Shown piece after piece: positions 27,470 through 39,839 of a stretch of 64,000 nt of DNA; positions within the stretch are counted from its first letter, which is position 1; every line of letters starts with the position of its first letter. The DNA comes from Bryum argenteum (taxonomy: Eukaryota; Streptophyta; Bryopsida; Bryales; Bryaceae): contig CM073322.1 of NCBI GenBank assembly GCA_037043015.1, positions 3,049,601-3,113,600 of the forward strand. Direction: 5' to 3'. The translations under genes and the position numbers were made by a program. The notes below the pieces were generated by a model. The model was not told the origin of the DNA. It made no database searches and saw nothing but the letters and a program-made list of their open reading frames with translations.

Positions 27470-28285
27470 GTTAGAACCCGATACAGATTTATAGCACAGA
27501 ACTTTCATGCATGTATTCTAGACTGTGTACAACTACATGTGGTATATGCGGCTTGAACAACATACACCTAAAATTTTGATTCAATCGCAAACCCATAACT
27601 GTGCAGCATTTCTGATTGATATTTAGCAATACTCGTAGCCTGTTCTATCTAGACTCCACGAAACACATAACACCTTAATTAACAACTCACAACCACATGA
27701 CAAAAATTAGTCATCGCCGATGACACCACGTCGCCACTACTCTCGACTATACACAGTCATCCGAAATGACGGCAGTCATCACAATTGACTCCAACTAGTC
27801 AACTTTGAATCCCTACCTGACTCCTCGAAGTCATATTCACACAATATACCCTCCTTAAAACCGCGTCGATGACTGCATGCAGTCAGCAGCCTTTAGATGG
27901 CAACGAATCCATTGACTGAATTATGTAAAGTCGTATGACTGTAAATAGTCGTAGTATTGTAAGCCACACTCTGCCATCATGACTAGACTTAGTCAACCGA
28001 ATTCACGTAATTCACAGACAACTATTGACTGGTTGCAGTCATAAGTTATGACTAATCCTAGTCATTCAAACGACGTCCCAAGTCCAGCCCAATCGAGGTC
28101 CCAAAAATCGTCGGGAACGCAGCGCATGGGAACGCCGATGTCCGTTTTTGACTGCGAGTCAAAATGTCCGGAGCGACTTGTCCTTTTTGACTCAAAATAG
28201 TCCTAGTCAAGTTCGAAAAACATGTCCGTTTTTGACTGCTGGCTAGTCAAAAATGCAGTCAAAAATTCCGGGATTTGTACTAGTG
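27470..28285. promoter_or_regulatory. CACTA right subterminal repeat cluster
   Basis: After a 220-bp AT-rich 3' flank, 27695-28275 carries the densest set of TGACT/AGTCA sites. Paired palindromes include TGACTGCATGCAGTCA (27869-27884), TGACTGGTTGCAGTCA and TGACTAATCCTAGTCA. GGGAACGC occurs here (28099, 28119) and also near the left end (17099), so the two subterminal regions share more than one motif. Confidence 0.75.
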
Positions 28286-28790
28286 TGCATTCCGCAAGCT
28301 GCCTTGGCCCTTGTGTTTTTGTGTTTTTCTATTTGTTCTTGCCATTCGCAAGCTGCTTTGGCGTTCGTGTTCTTGTGATTTTATATCTGCTCTTGCCTTT
28401 TGCAAGCAGCCTTCGCCCTCTTGTTTTTGTAGTTTTGTATCTCCTCTTGCCTTCCGCAAGTAGCCTTGGCCTACGTGTTTTTGTCGTTTTGTATCTACTC
28501 TTGGCATTCGTAAAGAACCTTGGCCCTCATGTTTTTGTGTTTTTGTATCTCTTCTTGCCTTCCACAAGCAGCCTTCGGCACTTGTCTTTCGCAAGCAGCC
28601 TTGGCGAGTGTTTTTGTGTTTTTGTATGTCCTCTTGCCTTCTGCAAGCAGCCTTGGCCCTCATGTTTTTGTGTTTTTATATCTGCTCTTGCCTTCCGCAA
28701 GGAGCCTTGGCCCTCGTGTTTTTGTGTTTTGGTATGTGCTCTTGGCTTCCGCAAGCAGCCTTCACAAGCAAGCCCTCCACAAGCAGCCTA
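28286..28790. repeat. 54-bp minisatellite, right part
   Basis: About nine further units of the array interrupted by the CACTA element. One unit is shortened near 28585. The translated repeat is 18 residues on either strand (for example LPSASSLGPRVFVFLYLL), which explains long but meaningless reading frames here. Confidence 0.9.
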
Positions 28791-29320
28791 CCAACCTTCT
28801 ACCAACAACCTTCTGGCTAGATTTTATGATTTCCCTCATCCTGCTCTTGGGTTAGCCTTGCATACCGTTCTCTGAAAAACTTTGAAATTGTATTACTTGT
28901 TTTTCTTCTCATGTCCACTTTAAAGACATTGTTGCTCACATTGTTTGTGTGATGGCTTAGTGATGTGAGGTAAGAAGCATTGACACCCGCTCCTCATTCA
29001 GCACTTAAAGTTGTGAGCTCCAGACTAGAACAAGGACTCTAATCCTCGCGTTCTTGTTCCTACTCTACCACCGCTCTCCCTGAGTCTTTTGTAGTTAGCA
29101 TCCCAATTGCTTTTGAGTCTTTTGTAGTTAGCATCCCAATTACTTCTTATCAGTTGTTCCACTCTTTAATTTTGTCGCATTTCAACTTGCCTAACTCTTC
29201 GTAAGAAGTTCCCGGATAATTCTGCAATGCAAGTTCTATAACGAGTTCCCTATTCCTATTGTTCTTATTTTAGCAATTTACTCCTTGCCTTCTCTTCTGT
29301 TGAACCTCTTCGTAGACTTC
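28791..29320. other. Non-coding stretch between minisatellite and module D
   Basis: No gene seen. A tandem duplication of 'gagtcttttgtagttagc' plus 'atcccaatt' occurs at about 29082-29152. Confidence 0.5.
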
Positions 29321-29906
29321 TAATGTGCAAACTCTCCCAAATATTACAACAAGCCTTGACTTTAAATTGGTCCTCCCCTACACTCCAAACTAGCGTGGAC
29401 AGAACCTGAAGGAGTCCTTGACTATACGGTACTATTTCTACAGTACTACTTATGAGCACCACCTTCTAACACAATTTGCCCAATACTCAAGAGTGGAAAT
29501 TTTGCATTACATTCCAACAAATTTAGACACAAATCAAGACATACTTCATTGAAAACTCATAATAGTACATATAACTTCTGCCCCTGGCAGTACTCTCTCC
29601 ACATAACCTTCTCCACACTAAGACTCTCACACACAGACCCTAGCTCCTCCTCCTACTTCCTGAGAGAGAATGAGAGCTACTCCCAAACCCCCTCGAAACC
29701 CTAGGTACTGACCTAGCGGCCACCCTCGTCACCAAATCCAAATTGCCTGCATTCATCCATATTCTAGATTTCATCCATCCATAGGATTTCATTCAGCAAC
29801 TTGACTAAGGATGATCCAAAAATCCACGCTAGCATTTCTACTACTCTTGTAATTAAAAATATATTCGCAAGGTAACTACGTGGTTAAGAGTTGCTTCAAT
29901 TAAACC
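29321..29906 (+). repeat. Module D, later part
   Basis: Continues D where the copy at 16769 was cut by the minisatellite, from 'caaactctcccaaatatt' to 'ggtaactacgtggttaa'. A minus-strand peptide (VLSTLVWSVGEDQFKVKACC) is shared in part with other D copies. Confidence 0.6.
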
Positions 29907-30328
29907 TCAATTCTATTAAAATGGCGGTATTCCACGTATTATTTTGCCAAATCCCCTATGAGCTAGTTTGCTCGCATTTTATATCGTGTCATTTTACAAG
30001 CATATTTTTAAATTGTAGTTCAAAAGTATTTATGCCTGAGAAATGGCATGTTCATTAATATCACACATGTACTCCATAATATCAAGTGATTTCTGTAATA
30101 TCACCAAAATTTCCATAATATCACACATTTTTATGGTTTTTGACCTGTGGACAGAGTCCAAGGGCAATATTTCTAAACAGCCGTTCAAAAACATTGTTGT
30201 TTTTGAAAGGCAATTAGGAATATCTGCCCTATCGTGTGAAAACTCAAAAAAGAACCACCATTATTTTTTTCATTTTAAGCACCCAAAAAGCGACATTTTA
30301 GTAAAATAACGCCATCTTAACGGAATTG
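29907..30328. repeat. Module B, copy 6
   Basis: Full copy of about 420 bp with CCTCAATTCTATTAAAATGG at the left and the inverted form at the right. It retains the uninterrupted site CATTTTAAGCACCC used to date the TTAA MITE. Confidence 0.75.
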
Positions 30329-30394
30329 AGGATGTATGGAATCTATTTACGTAACATCCTTAACACAAGACTTGAAGTTGTAACAAACATATCC

Positions 30395-32185
30395 GCTGTC
30401 GTGTTGGAATTGCTTCCAACGTGTACACCTTTAGTGTACAGTAGGTTTTATCGTAATGTTAGTTAATAAAACAAAACCACTTATATCGTGATTAGAATCA
30501 CGGTGGTTTGGGTTTAACACCTTTGGTGCTAAACTCTTGTCACATGTATAGCTCAGGGGTAGGTAGGCCGATGGTTGGGTTTCCTGCTTCACTAGCGTGC
30601 CAAGCCGCGGCCGCCCGATGCGCTCAACGGGATTCGAACCCCGGACCGTCGGGACAGCAATTGACCACTGATTCCAACCCACCAAGTCCATGGCTTGGCG
30701 ACTGGGATCCGCAATCAATAGCCCTTATACCTCTTAGATTTCTTCATGTGATTTTTATTTTCTATTTAGTACATTAGAATTTCTTTGTTTACCAAGGCTT
30801 TGATAATTGCATTGTAGTAAATAAAGGCAGTTAGAAGTAAAACTGCAGGCATTTGGTAGTGTAGTTGACTTTTATGGTGTTATTAGACTCCTATAGGGAA
30901 CCTAAACTAGGGGTATGGGCTGATGTATGGTCACTCTTATCCCTTAGGTGGAGAGGAAAGAAAGGAGGAAGAAAGGGGAAAGTAGATTCCCTTTGGAGTT
31001 CGTGTCAAGGTGGAGTTTTTGGTGTGTAGGAAGAGAGATTTTTTGGAGTGTGCTGATGTTGAGTTGGGAGAAACTTATGAAAAATAAAGTTTGTGATGTT
31101 GTTCCTTGTGCAATTATCTTTCTATAGACACCTTTCATGAATGATTTGGACTTGTGAGCAAAAAGTTATCAGAGTTAGAAGTTTTTGAGAATTCAAAGAA
31201 TTTGTGACTACCCGATTGAGGAGTCAACTTTTCGAGGTTCTTAATTCTCAACCAATAGCTTTTTTTTGCTCAAATATTTCAAGGTCTTGTAGTTCTTGAA
31301 GTCTTCTATCCAAAAAGACCTTGCACTCACGATTTGAAGCATTTTAGAGAGTTTTATAGTGATTTGAAGAAGGAGAGGTCTGCTGCAGACTTATTCTCGG
31401 CCTACATCTTTAGATGCCCATATTTTGTGGACAGTAGTTTAGATTGTTTTGAGATTTTGAGGGAAGTCAGAAGGTGTTGTTAGCTTTCCAAAAAGCTATC
31501 GCACTTGTTCATTGGACTCGTGAGCTGTTCGTGAGAGCCATTTGAAGTTGAGAAGTTTTCCTTGGAGTTTCGAGCTTGCTCCTTCAAAGGCTTCCTTTGA
31601 GGTGGGAGTGAAGGTTGAAAGTTGGAGAAGCAAATCACACCAAAACTTGAAGATCTGAAGAGCCTTTAGGCTCTTCTTTGTGTTGTGGCTTGTGGTCCGA
31701 TTTCCTTCTTGTTATTCCCAGCCGGCTTTGGAGGCTAGTTGCATTTCCTTTCTTGCATTGTAAACCCGTTGCGAGCTTTGTGTTTACACTTAGCTTCATT
31801 TTGTGTTGTGGCAACGAAGTGGGGTTAACGGCCTACATGGTTGATCTTATATGTTGTTCCCGCTGGTGAGGGCGCTCCCTGGTCACCGTGGGTTTGAAGT
31901 TTAGAGTCCATCTTACGGACGGCAGCTCGTGTCTGCTGTCCCGTTCTACCCGTCCGATGACATGTGGTTTCTTATTACCTACCCGACCGAAACCCTTACG
32001 TTGTAGAGCCAGCCACATGATAGGCCAACGGACCCGTGTTTGAAGATTCGAGACTCGAGACAGAAGATTGAAGAACAAAGACTGAAGATAGAAGATTGTT
32101 TATCTCACATCCTCTCATCGAGTCATTCCTAATTGCAGCCAGACACCCCGTGTGTTCCCAAAGCGTGCTCCTCTCATACCCGACA
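30395..32185. mobile_element. 1.79-kb element with TG/CA ends, likely a non-coding LTR-type fossil
   Basis: Module D reads without a break at 13895-13925 but is split here by 1791 bp that begins TGTCG and ends CGACA. CCGC flanks both sides (30391-30394 and 32186-32189). TG...CA ends with a 4-bp duplication fit an LTR-type element, perhaps a solo LTR or a non-autonomous form, but no internal coding domain or paired LTR is visible. The first 150 bp contain several short hairpins. Family unknown, age moderate. Confidence 0.5.
30625..30720 (-). other. tRNA-like pol III B-box region
   Basis: On the minus strand GGTTCGAATCCCG (near 30628-30641) matches a tRNA B box. A weaker A-box-like string (TGGAATCAGTGG) lies upstream at suitable distance. 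It may be the head of a tRNA-derived SINE or part of the surrounding element. It does not fold as a tRNA gene by eye. Confidence 0.3.
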
Positions 32186-32189
32186 CCGC

Positions 32190-34372
32190 TCCTAAATGAT
32201 ACAATAGTATATTGAAGAAAAACTGTGCCTTTGCTCACTTTGGACCTTCACATCCAATACCGTCATCACAGGAGCCCTTATCGAGTCGTATGTAAAGAAG
32301 TAGCATTTGAAAATTGAGAAAAGAAATTTAACAACAAATGAACATCGGAATTGAAAGTGAACCTTGATCCGACATTCACATGCAACTACCATAAGCACAT
32401 GAGCCATTACCGAGGCGTGTTCAGGTGGAGAGTTTCGGCACCAAAAGTTGCAGACAAGTAGCAATTTTTTTCCGAGAAGAAAAAAAAAATTCAACAACAA
32501 AAGAACCCTGATTCGACATTCACATCCAATTGCCATTCCGGGAATCTCATGTTACAAACCTCTTTGGATTCAAAAATCGTATCTTCAGCTGAAGTCGTCC
32601 TCCATATGTGCTCTCGAGCGTGCAACCAAAGTCTTTGTTATCACCTGCAATTTGAAGAAACCAATATTCCCAGAGCTCAAAAGAGTATGAGCTTTCTAGA
32701 TCGACGTGTGGGACTTGTGGGACTCATCTCTAGTCCGAAGCCTCATGACTTCTCCTCCACGTCGTGTCGTCATTGCCTTCAATTTCAATTGTGAATCTAT
32801 GCCAACAAGAATCTAGTGCATTTATACACTTCTTCCATCATCCACAACATTCTGACGGCTGTCAAGCAGTGCTTGAAGTAAGGTGACATATAAAAACCCA
32901 TAAGCAAAAAGTGATGCGGCGTTTGAAAATGGAATGAAAACACACCTTACAACAACTATAGTACTTCTTGATCACGGAAGGCTTTTTAGCACAACACTTT
33001 GCAATAGGTACATCACGTGGTGTGGATTGGAGGCTCATCATGAGTCATGAGGCTGTGTATATGTAGGCTCAAAAAGGTTTGATGACACGCTCCCATCTTT
33101 GTGACACAGTCTGATTGTTTATGCAAAGTCAGCCTTACAAGCAAGATGAGCCGCTTTTATTTCACTTACATCTTATAATGTAGCACACACACCTAAATTA
33201 ATCTCAAACCTTCTTCGGTTTGTGAAGCGAAGCAAGACTTTGAACTTCCCCGTCTGTGGTTCAACCACATACTCCAATTCCGATAGCCAAAGGTGAGGAA
33301 CGTTGCTCAAACTAAGTGGAGAACTTTGGGGCCCTTCCCACAAAGCCAACTTTGCTTCCTTCACTCCTTCAGTACTTACAACATCAATTGATGGATAATG
33401 AAATGATTGAGAATATTCTCACACTTACAATATGAAGGCTCGCAATTTGTTGATGAGATAATCATTGCCCTTAGTGTATGTAGAAGGTGCATGCCATGGG
33501 CTCTATATGTCTCGGTTGTGTGTTGAAGTTGCGGTCCGCACACTCCATACTGCATAATTTTAATCGCACAAATACAAAGTTTAGTACTAGAGTTGTAATC
33601 CTTCACTAACATGTTTGAGAACACAAGAATATTAAGATGTAATGATATAAGAAGTACTCTTTCCATTAAACAATTGAAATTGCCATTTGCCATTACGCAC
33701 TGAAAGTGAATCAGTCAAACCATAAAATTTTGAATGGCAAAGTTTAGTAAGACTTCAAACTTGCCATTTTATAGTTTGTTCAACACAACTTGCCACTCCA
33801 CAAAAAAAGAAACTTTGCCATTTGCAATTTCATAGTTTGATTCATTTGTTTGTAAAACATTGCCTTTTGCCATTTCACAATATGTTTCATTTCAATTTTT
33901 CATTTCAAAGTTTCACAAAGTGGCAAGTTCAAAGTTCACAAAGTGTGAAATGGCAAGTTATGCTTGTCTATTCTAAAATAAAATGATCAACCTTCCCACC
34001 TTGGACAATGCACCAAGTGAACAACATGTGCAAACAAGAAATTGAATGAAATTGTTTGTGCATTAGCGAGTTATTAGGCATAGAAACAATTCTTCACACA
34101 AACAATTAGAGCCAATATAGAAAGAAATTCTTAGCAATAGATATTACTCTACATTGAGGTTTATGATGGTGATGGTGTTGCAAAAACTTGACTGCTCTAG
34201 ATTGTGCTTTAGAAAAAAGAAAACTGAAATTTTGGAATATGATGCACCATGTGTAGAGGGGTGTATATTGACGTCAGCTTAAGAGGTGCCTGTTTGTGGG
34301 TGAGAAGGGTCAAAAACTGTACCTCAAGGAATTTGCGCAATAAGACACTGTGATGTATGATTATGTATGGAT
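32190..34372. repeat. Linker P and repeat module A, copy 3
   Basis: 32190-32885 matches 13910-14469, and module A follows to about 34372. The minus strand keeps KEAKLALWEGPQSSPLSLSN and INLGVCATL near 33180-33370. Same AT-rich 'gccattt' tail as other copies. Confidence 0.65.
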
Positions 34373-35340
34373 TCTATTCACGCAACCCACATAACACAAG
34401 TATTGAAGTTGTAACATAGAAATCCTCCCTTAAATGATACAAGAGTACATTAAAAAAAACTATGCCTTTGCTCAATTTACGAGATTCAAATGATCATACC
34501 GTAATGCAAACGGAAGGTTTTTTAATGAACAAATTGCAATGAAAGGGTTTTTGAGGTGTTTCTCTCTACATATTGTACACTTGAAATCAAGGATGACCAC
34601 TTACACAACTATCGAGCAGCTTCTTCACAGACTCCTTGTCACTTGCGCGCTCACTCCATCAAGCACACTTTGCCTCTTAGAATGCCTCGCCTACTTTACC
34701 AAACCCTCGCCCCAACTTTTGTAACCCTACTCTCCACTACGAAAGTGGTATACTTCCTACGCCTTCACTTACATTGATGTCCAACTCTCCCAAATACTAC
34801 AACAAGCCTTGACTTTAAATTGGTCCTCCCCTACACTCCAAACTAGCATGGACAAAACCAGTAGGAGTCCTTGAGTGTACGAAATCAGTACTATTCCAAC
34901 AATACTACTTATTAACACCACCTTCTAACACCATTTGCCCAATACACCAAAGTGGAAAGTTTTGCATTACATTCCTACAAATTTAGACACACATCCAGCC
35001 CTACTTCATTGAAAACTCATAAAAGTACATATAACTTTTGCCCCTCATCACTACCGTCTCTCGTCTCTCCAGATATACTTCTTTCTAAAGTTGTAGTTTT
35101 CTCCACTATTCAACACACGCACACCCTCACACATTGACCCTAGCTCCAGTTCCTATTTCGTGAGAGTGAGAGCTCACTTCCAAATGCCCTCCAAACCCTA
35201 GCTGCCGACGTAGTCGCCACGCTTGTCACCGGACCCAAATAGCTTGCATCCATCCATAAGAATTCATCCATTTACTAGATTTCATCCATCCATAAGAATT
35301 CATCCATTTACTAGATTTCATCCATACATAGGATTTCATC
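34373..35340 (+). repeat. Module D, forward
   Basis: Begins 'ggattctattcacgcaacc' right after module A, as at 15916 and 42607. Near 35250-35335 a 41-bp segment ('catccataagaattcatcc' to 'ctagattt') is tandemly duplicated. Module B is missing at its end. Confidence 0.6.
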
Positions 35341-35498
35341 GACGACAAAGAGATAGGGGAAGGTAGAGTGTGATGCTGGCTTTACGGCTTTACCCAAAGC
35401 CCAAACACCTCGATGAAAACGCCTTGATTACCATCCATAATGGCATCTGGTAATTACAGGTTTACCCTCTCCGGCCCATCCTCCTCGCTAGAGAGTTA

Positions 35499-35800
35499 AG
35501 GTAGACCATGCTAAATCCGTGCATTTAAGGATTACACTGTAGTTGAAAACTTGGAATATGTGAATCAATATTTTTCAATCGTAGATATGAAAAATTGAAG
35601 AAGTTTCCATATTTTTGTGATATTTTTAAAGCACTTATAAAAATAAATAAGAAATTCAGAAGTGACATTTACCACATCACCTAAAACCGTTCACATGCTC
35701 CATGTGCACATGAGATACATTCTTCTACATGAAATCTAGAAAGTAGACAAGAATCTAGAGTGGGTGGTTTAAGGAGATGCACGGATTTAGCATTGTCTAC
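35499..35800. mobile_element. 302-bp MITE with about 25-bp terminal inverted repeats
   Basis: The left end GGTAGACCATGCTAAATCCG matches the inverse of the right end (...GCATTGTCTACC) with one difference over about 25 bp. TTA flanks both sides (35496-35498 and 35801-35803), so a Harbinger/Tourist-type origin is possible. No coding capacity. Confidence 0.65.
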
Positions 35801-35848
35801 CTTAGCGACGTCAGCACGTCACAAAGCCCCCTCATTTCCATTAGTGGA

Positions 35849-36966
35849 TACTCTAGGCATCACTATAACAATGAATCACTTTCAATATTCTATCAGATCT
35901 TGATTCATATTTATGATGCCATGTAAATCAAATATAATGATCCCAATTAATATCAGGAAATAAAGTAGTATAACTTAAGAGTTTATGTCATGTGGAGCAT
36001 TACAACACTCAAAGAAAATACCGCAAGAACTTTTTAGGTGCTACAGTGTTACAAACTGTGCATGTAACATTACTCTTAATAGTGTAACCCCAATAACATG
36101 AACTCAACTTTGCAATCTCTAAGCATGACTTTATCGCCCTATGCCACCTTTGAAGTTGCACATGGTAATCGTATGCCCTCCAATTATTACCACCAATGAT
36201 ACTCATTTCACAACCTCCATTGATCGACCACTCACTTGACATTCAACATCATCTGTTGCAAGCTCCATTCAGAAATGCCATAGAATCTTCTCCAGCATAT
36301 ACTTTCGTATCTATCAACTCTGAAGGTCATATTTGATGCATGCAGGTTGAAATGAATTGGGTACGTGGTTTGAGACACAAGAGAGCGGCATTGAAAATCG
36401 GGGTCCACTGCTCGAACTTCACAAGACGTGCTTCCATCGTAAGCTCGAGTTTGGCGATGACTTTGGAGAGGAAGAGCAAAAACTCCGTCCTTGGCTCCTC
36501 GCTCCCTCAAGAATCTTCAGAATCACTTCATCACTCTCCCCAACTGTGGGCCGTTAGGAAGTTCCATCACCTTGTTTCCCGATAAAGCAGATTTGTGCTC
36601 TGTTTGAATTTCATTAACAAACTCCTTACTGAGTGAGAGCATGCTGGGAATCATCACCTTGCGGAGTGTTCCGCAGCTGCACTTTTAGAAAGAGGATTCC
36701 ATACCTTGCAATCAAAAGCAAATACATACTTCAATAGTTTAGAACATGCATGCTCCAATGTTCAGAACGTTTCCTTCGATGTTTCACATATTGACTTGCG
36801 TTACAAATCCATTACAAGTTTTGCGTTACAAATCCATTACAAGTTTTGCGTTACAAATCCATTACAAGTGTGCAACAAGTGGCAAATTACAAGTCAACTC
36901 ACCAGTTTGAGCATGTTTATGTAAATAAAGCTCCTTGTTTTTCAAATACACTGGGTGTGCACATGT
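35849..36966. repeat. Repeat module E, copy 2
   Basis: Homologous to 5653-6953. It contains a threefold 27-bp tandem repeat (about 36796-36868, unit GCGTTACAAATCCATTACAA plus gtttt) that is single in copy 1. Module A follows without interruption, giving the original E-A order. Confidence 0.65.
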
Positions 36967-38582
36967 CGGTATCAAGACGAGCACTCCAATTTCTTGAACA
37001 GTACAAAATCTTCTTTCCGGGATTCTTCCATAACGTGCATGTACAATGAATAAGAAGATCAATCTCACATAGAAGAACAGGATTTTGAACCTCAATAATT
37101 ACCACAAGCAAAAAACGATGCGACGTTTCGAAGTGATATGGAAACACACCTTACAATAGTTGTAGTATTTCTTGATGATGGAGGGCGTCTTAGAAGACCT
37201 CTTTGCACTAGGTACATCACGTGATGTGAATTTGGCGCTCAAGAGGGTGTATATAACTAGGTTCAGAAAGGTTTGTGATGAGGCTCCCATCTTGGTGACA
37301 TAGAGTCTCATTGTTCTTGCAAAGTGAGCCTTACAAGCAAGAAGGGCCGCTTTTATCCCACTTACATCTTGCAATGTAGCACACTCACCTAAATTAATCT
37401 CGAAGCTTCTTGACTCTGTGGAGCGAAGTAAGACTATGAACTTCTTGTTATGTGGTTCAACCACATATACTCCACTTCTGATAGCCAAAGGTGTAGAGCG
37501 TTGCTCAAGCCAAGCGGAGAACTTTGGAGCCCTTCCCACAATGCCAACTTTGCTTCCTTGAATACTTCAGTACTTACAAAATCCGGATGATGGATAATAA
37601 CATGATTGAGAACATCCACACACTGCATTGGATGAAGGCTCCCAATAAGTTGGTAAGAATATTGTTGTCCTCGGCGTATGTTGGAGGTGCGTGCCATGGG
37701 CTCCATATGTCTTGGTTGTGTGTTGAAGTTGCCTTCAACACGCTCCTTATTGCATAATTTCAATCGCACATATATAAAGTTTAGTAGTGGAGTTCTTATC
37801 CGTCACTAAGCTAATTTGTAAGACAAGAATATTGAGATGTATTGATATAAGAAGTGCCCTTTTGATTAAACAATTGTGATTACCATTTGCCATTACACAG
37901 TGAAAGTGAAACATTGTCATTTCACAATGAATCAAATCATAAAATGTCAAATAGCGAAGTTTAGCAAGACTTTGAAGTTGTCGTTTTACAGTTTGTTCAA
38001 CACATTGTGCCATTTGCAATTTCAAAGTTTGTTTCATTTTTTCGTGAAATGTTGCCTTTTGCCATTTTAAAGTTTGTTTCATAGCACTTTTCCATTTCGA
38101 AGTTTGACAAACTTTCGAAGTTCAGCGAACATTAAAGTGGCAAGTTAAATTTACAAACTGTGAAATGGCAAGTTTTGCTCGTCTATCCTAAAAATAAATT
38201 ATCATCCATTGCACCTTGGACAGTGCTCCAAGTGAGTAACGTTTACAAAAAAGATATTGTATGAAATTGTTTGTGCATTAGTAAGTTATTAGGCATAGAA
38301 ACTATTCATCACACAAACAATTGGAGCCAATATAGGAAGAAATTCTTAGCAATATATATAACTCTACATCAAGGTTTCAGATGGTGTTGCAACTTCACTC
38401 CTCTAGATTGTACTTCAGAAAAAAGAAAGCTTAATTTTTTTGAATATAATGCACCATGTGTGAAGCACTGGAGCGTGTATATCGACGTCACGTTAAGAGG
38501 TGCCACTTTGTGGGTAAGAAGGGTCAAAAACTCTACCTCAAGAAATTTGCTCAATAAGACATGTGATGTAAAATTATGTATA
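36967..38582. repeat. Repeat module A, copy 4
   Basis: The best preserved A copy. On the minus strand KEAKLALWEGLQSSPLGLSN lies around 37500-37580, and INLGECATLQ and IKAALLACKAHFARTMRLYV follow at about 37290-37420 in a shifted frame. A pseudogene of an unrecognised gene is the simplest view. Confidence 0.65.
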
Positions 38583-38905
38583 TCTTCAATTCCGTTAAAA
38601 TGGCGTTATTTTGGTAAAATGTCGCTTTTTGGGGTGCTCCAAATGAAAAATATAACGTTGGTTTTGTCGGGTTTTGATGATATTTGATAAATATTTCCAA
38701 CCGCTTTTCAAAAACAACAATGTTTCTAAACAGCCTTTTAGAAATATTGCCCTTTGATTATGTCAAAAGGTCAAAAACCATAAAAATGTGTGATATTGTC
38801 CTTGGCGTATGCTGGAGGTGCCTGCCATGGGCTCCATATGTCTTGGTTGTGTGTTGTAGTTGCCTTCCACGCTGCATACTGCATAAACATTCCAATCATA
38901 AAAAG
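38583..38905. repeat. Module B fragment (copy 7) joined to a module A fragment
   Basis: 38583-38797 is the left half of B. It is followed by about 100 bp of A ('ggtgcctgccatgggctcc' onward). The junction lies inside B, so this is a rearrangement. Confidence 0.55.
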
Positions 38906-39839
38906 GATAAAGTTTTAGTAGCAGAGTTGCAATCCTTCTCTAAGATGCTTCCCTCATGAGAAGTTTGAGGTGTAATGGATTGAGTTGCAGCCATTCGGGT
39001 GACCTTTCGAACTACATAAAATTTCATATTTGCTCTCTACAATACAAATCTCAAGCAACGCAACACTTGAAGGTTTAACGTGTTGCTCTTCTCCAAAGTG
39101 ATACAATTATACATAAATTTAAAGAGTAATTGTGAGCATTAGAGGCAATTAATAAGAATACCTACAAAAGTAATTCACAAGCTTCAAAATGACAATACAA
39201 GGATGCATTTCTAAACGACATTTATATCAAGAGGAAACAAAATCCAATGCAATACTCATTGCACTATTTTCTGAGCGAGAAAATTGTGCAATGAATGATT
39301 CATAAGGAGATTCTCCTAAGCCATGTAGGGTCAAGTATACAACAATGAATCAGATACTAGTCAGATTCAAGTGCAATTGATTGTTAGATTGCAGATCTAC
39401 AAGTCAAAACAAGCATCATGAATTTCTAAAATCAGTAAGTAGAACATGACCAATGACTCTCAGGTATTGGCAATTGAAAGGATTTCTCAACTACTTCGAT
39501 TCAACCCTAAACTGCTCTAGAAATTCCAGCATTTGTTCTAACATTCAAATTGAAGATCTGCTCTTCAATTTAAGAACCCTGAATCATATAAAACATATAA
39601 AACAGACACCTCCAGCAAGCTGGTCTCCTCCTCTTTTCTGATTTTTCGTCTACAATTCAAGAGTTCCTCCTCATCTTTTCTAAATTAGTTGTCTAAATTT
39701 CAAGGAACCCTACACATAGTGGAATTCGAGCACCAAGGTTTGAAAAAGTCACACAAATGAACAATAAAAACTACAAATAGAAACTCAAAACTCAAAACAA
39801 AAGCTAAAAACAAAAACTAAGAACTTACACTCGAGAGTT
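38906..39839. other. AT-rich stretch, no feature found
   Basis: No reading frame or repeat of note on either strand, apart from short A-rich runs near 39750-39830. Confidence 0.4.

Larger units (their letters stand above)
16957..28285. mobile_element. Complete CACTA (En/Spm) DNA transposon
   Basis: 11,329 bp with identical 12-bp termini CACTAGTACAAA (16957-16968) and TTTGTACTAGTG (28274-28285). TGC directly flanks both ends (16954-16956 and 28286-28288), the 3-bp duplication expected of CACTA elements. Subterminal regions (16970-17195 and 27695-28275) are packed with TGACT/AGTCA palindromes. It contains a TNP2-type transposase gene (minus strand) and a divergent accessory gene (plus strand), so all parts of an autonomous element are present. 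A one-nucleotide frame change in the transposase is the only clear lesion I find. Intact termini and target duplication suggest a fairly recent insertion. Confidence 0.93.

Noticed and set aside
28222-28875. Plus-strand frame of 217 codons and its antisense partner
   Set aside because: Both arise from the 54-bp minisatellite; the plus frame also crosses the CACTA end.
30625-30720. A functional tRNA gene
   Set aside because: Only a B box is convincing; no acceptor stem or cloverleaf can be drawn.
37440-37580. RNase H-like reading of the module A peptide (EAKLALWEGL)
   Set aside because: It resembles the plant RVT_3 pattern over a short stretch, but catalytic acidic residues and the rest of the fold are not visible.
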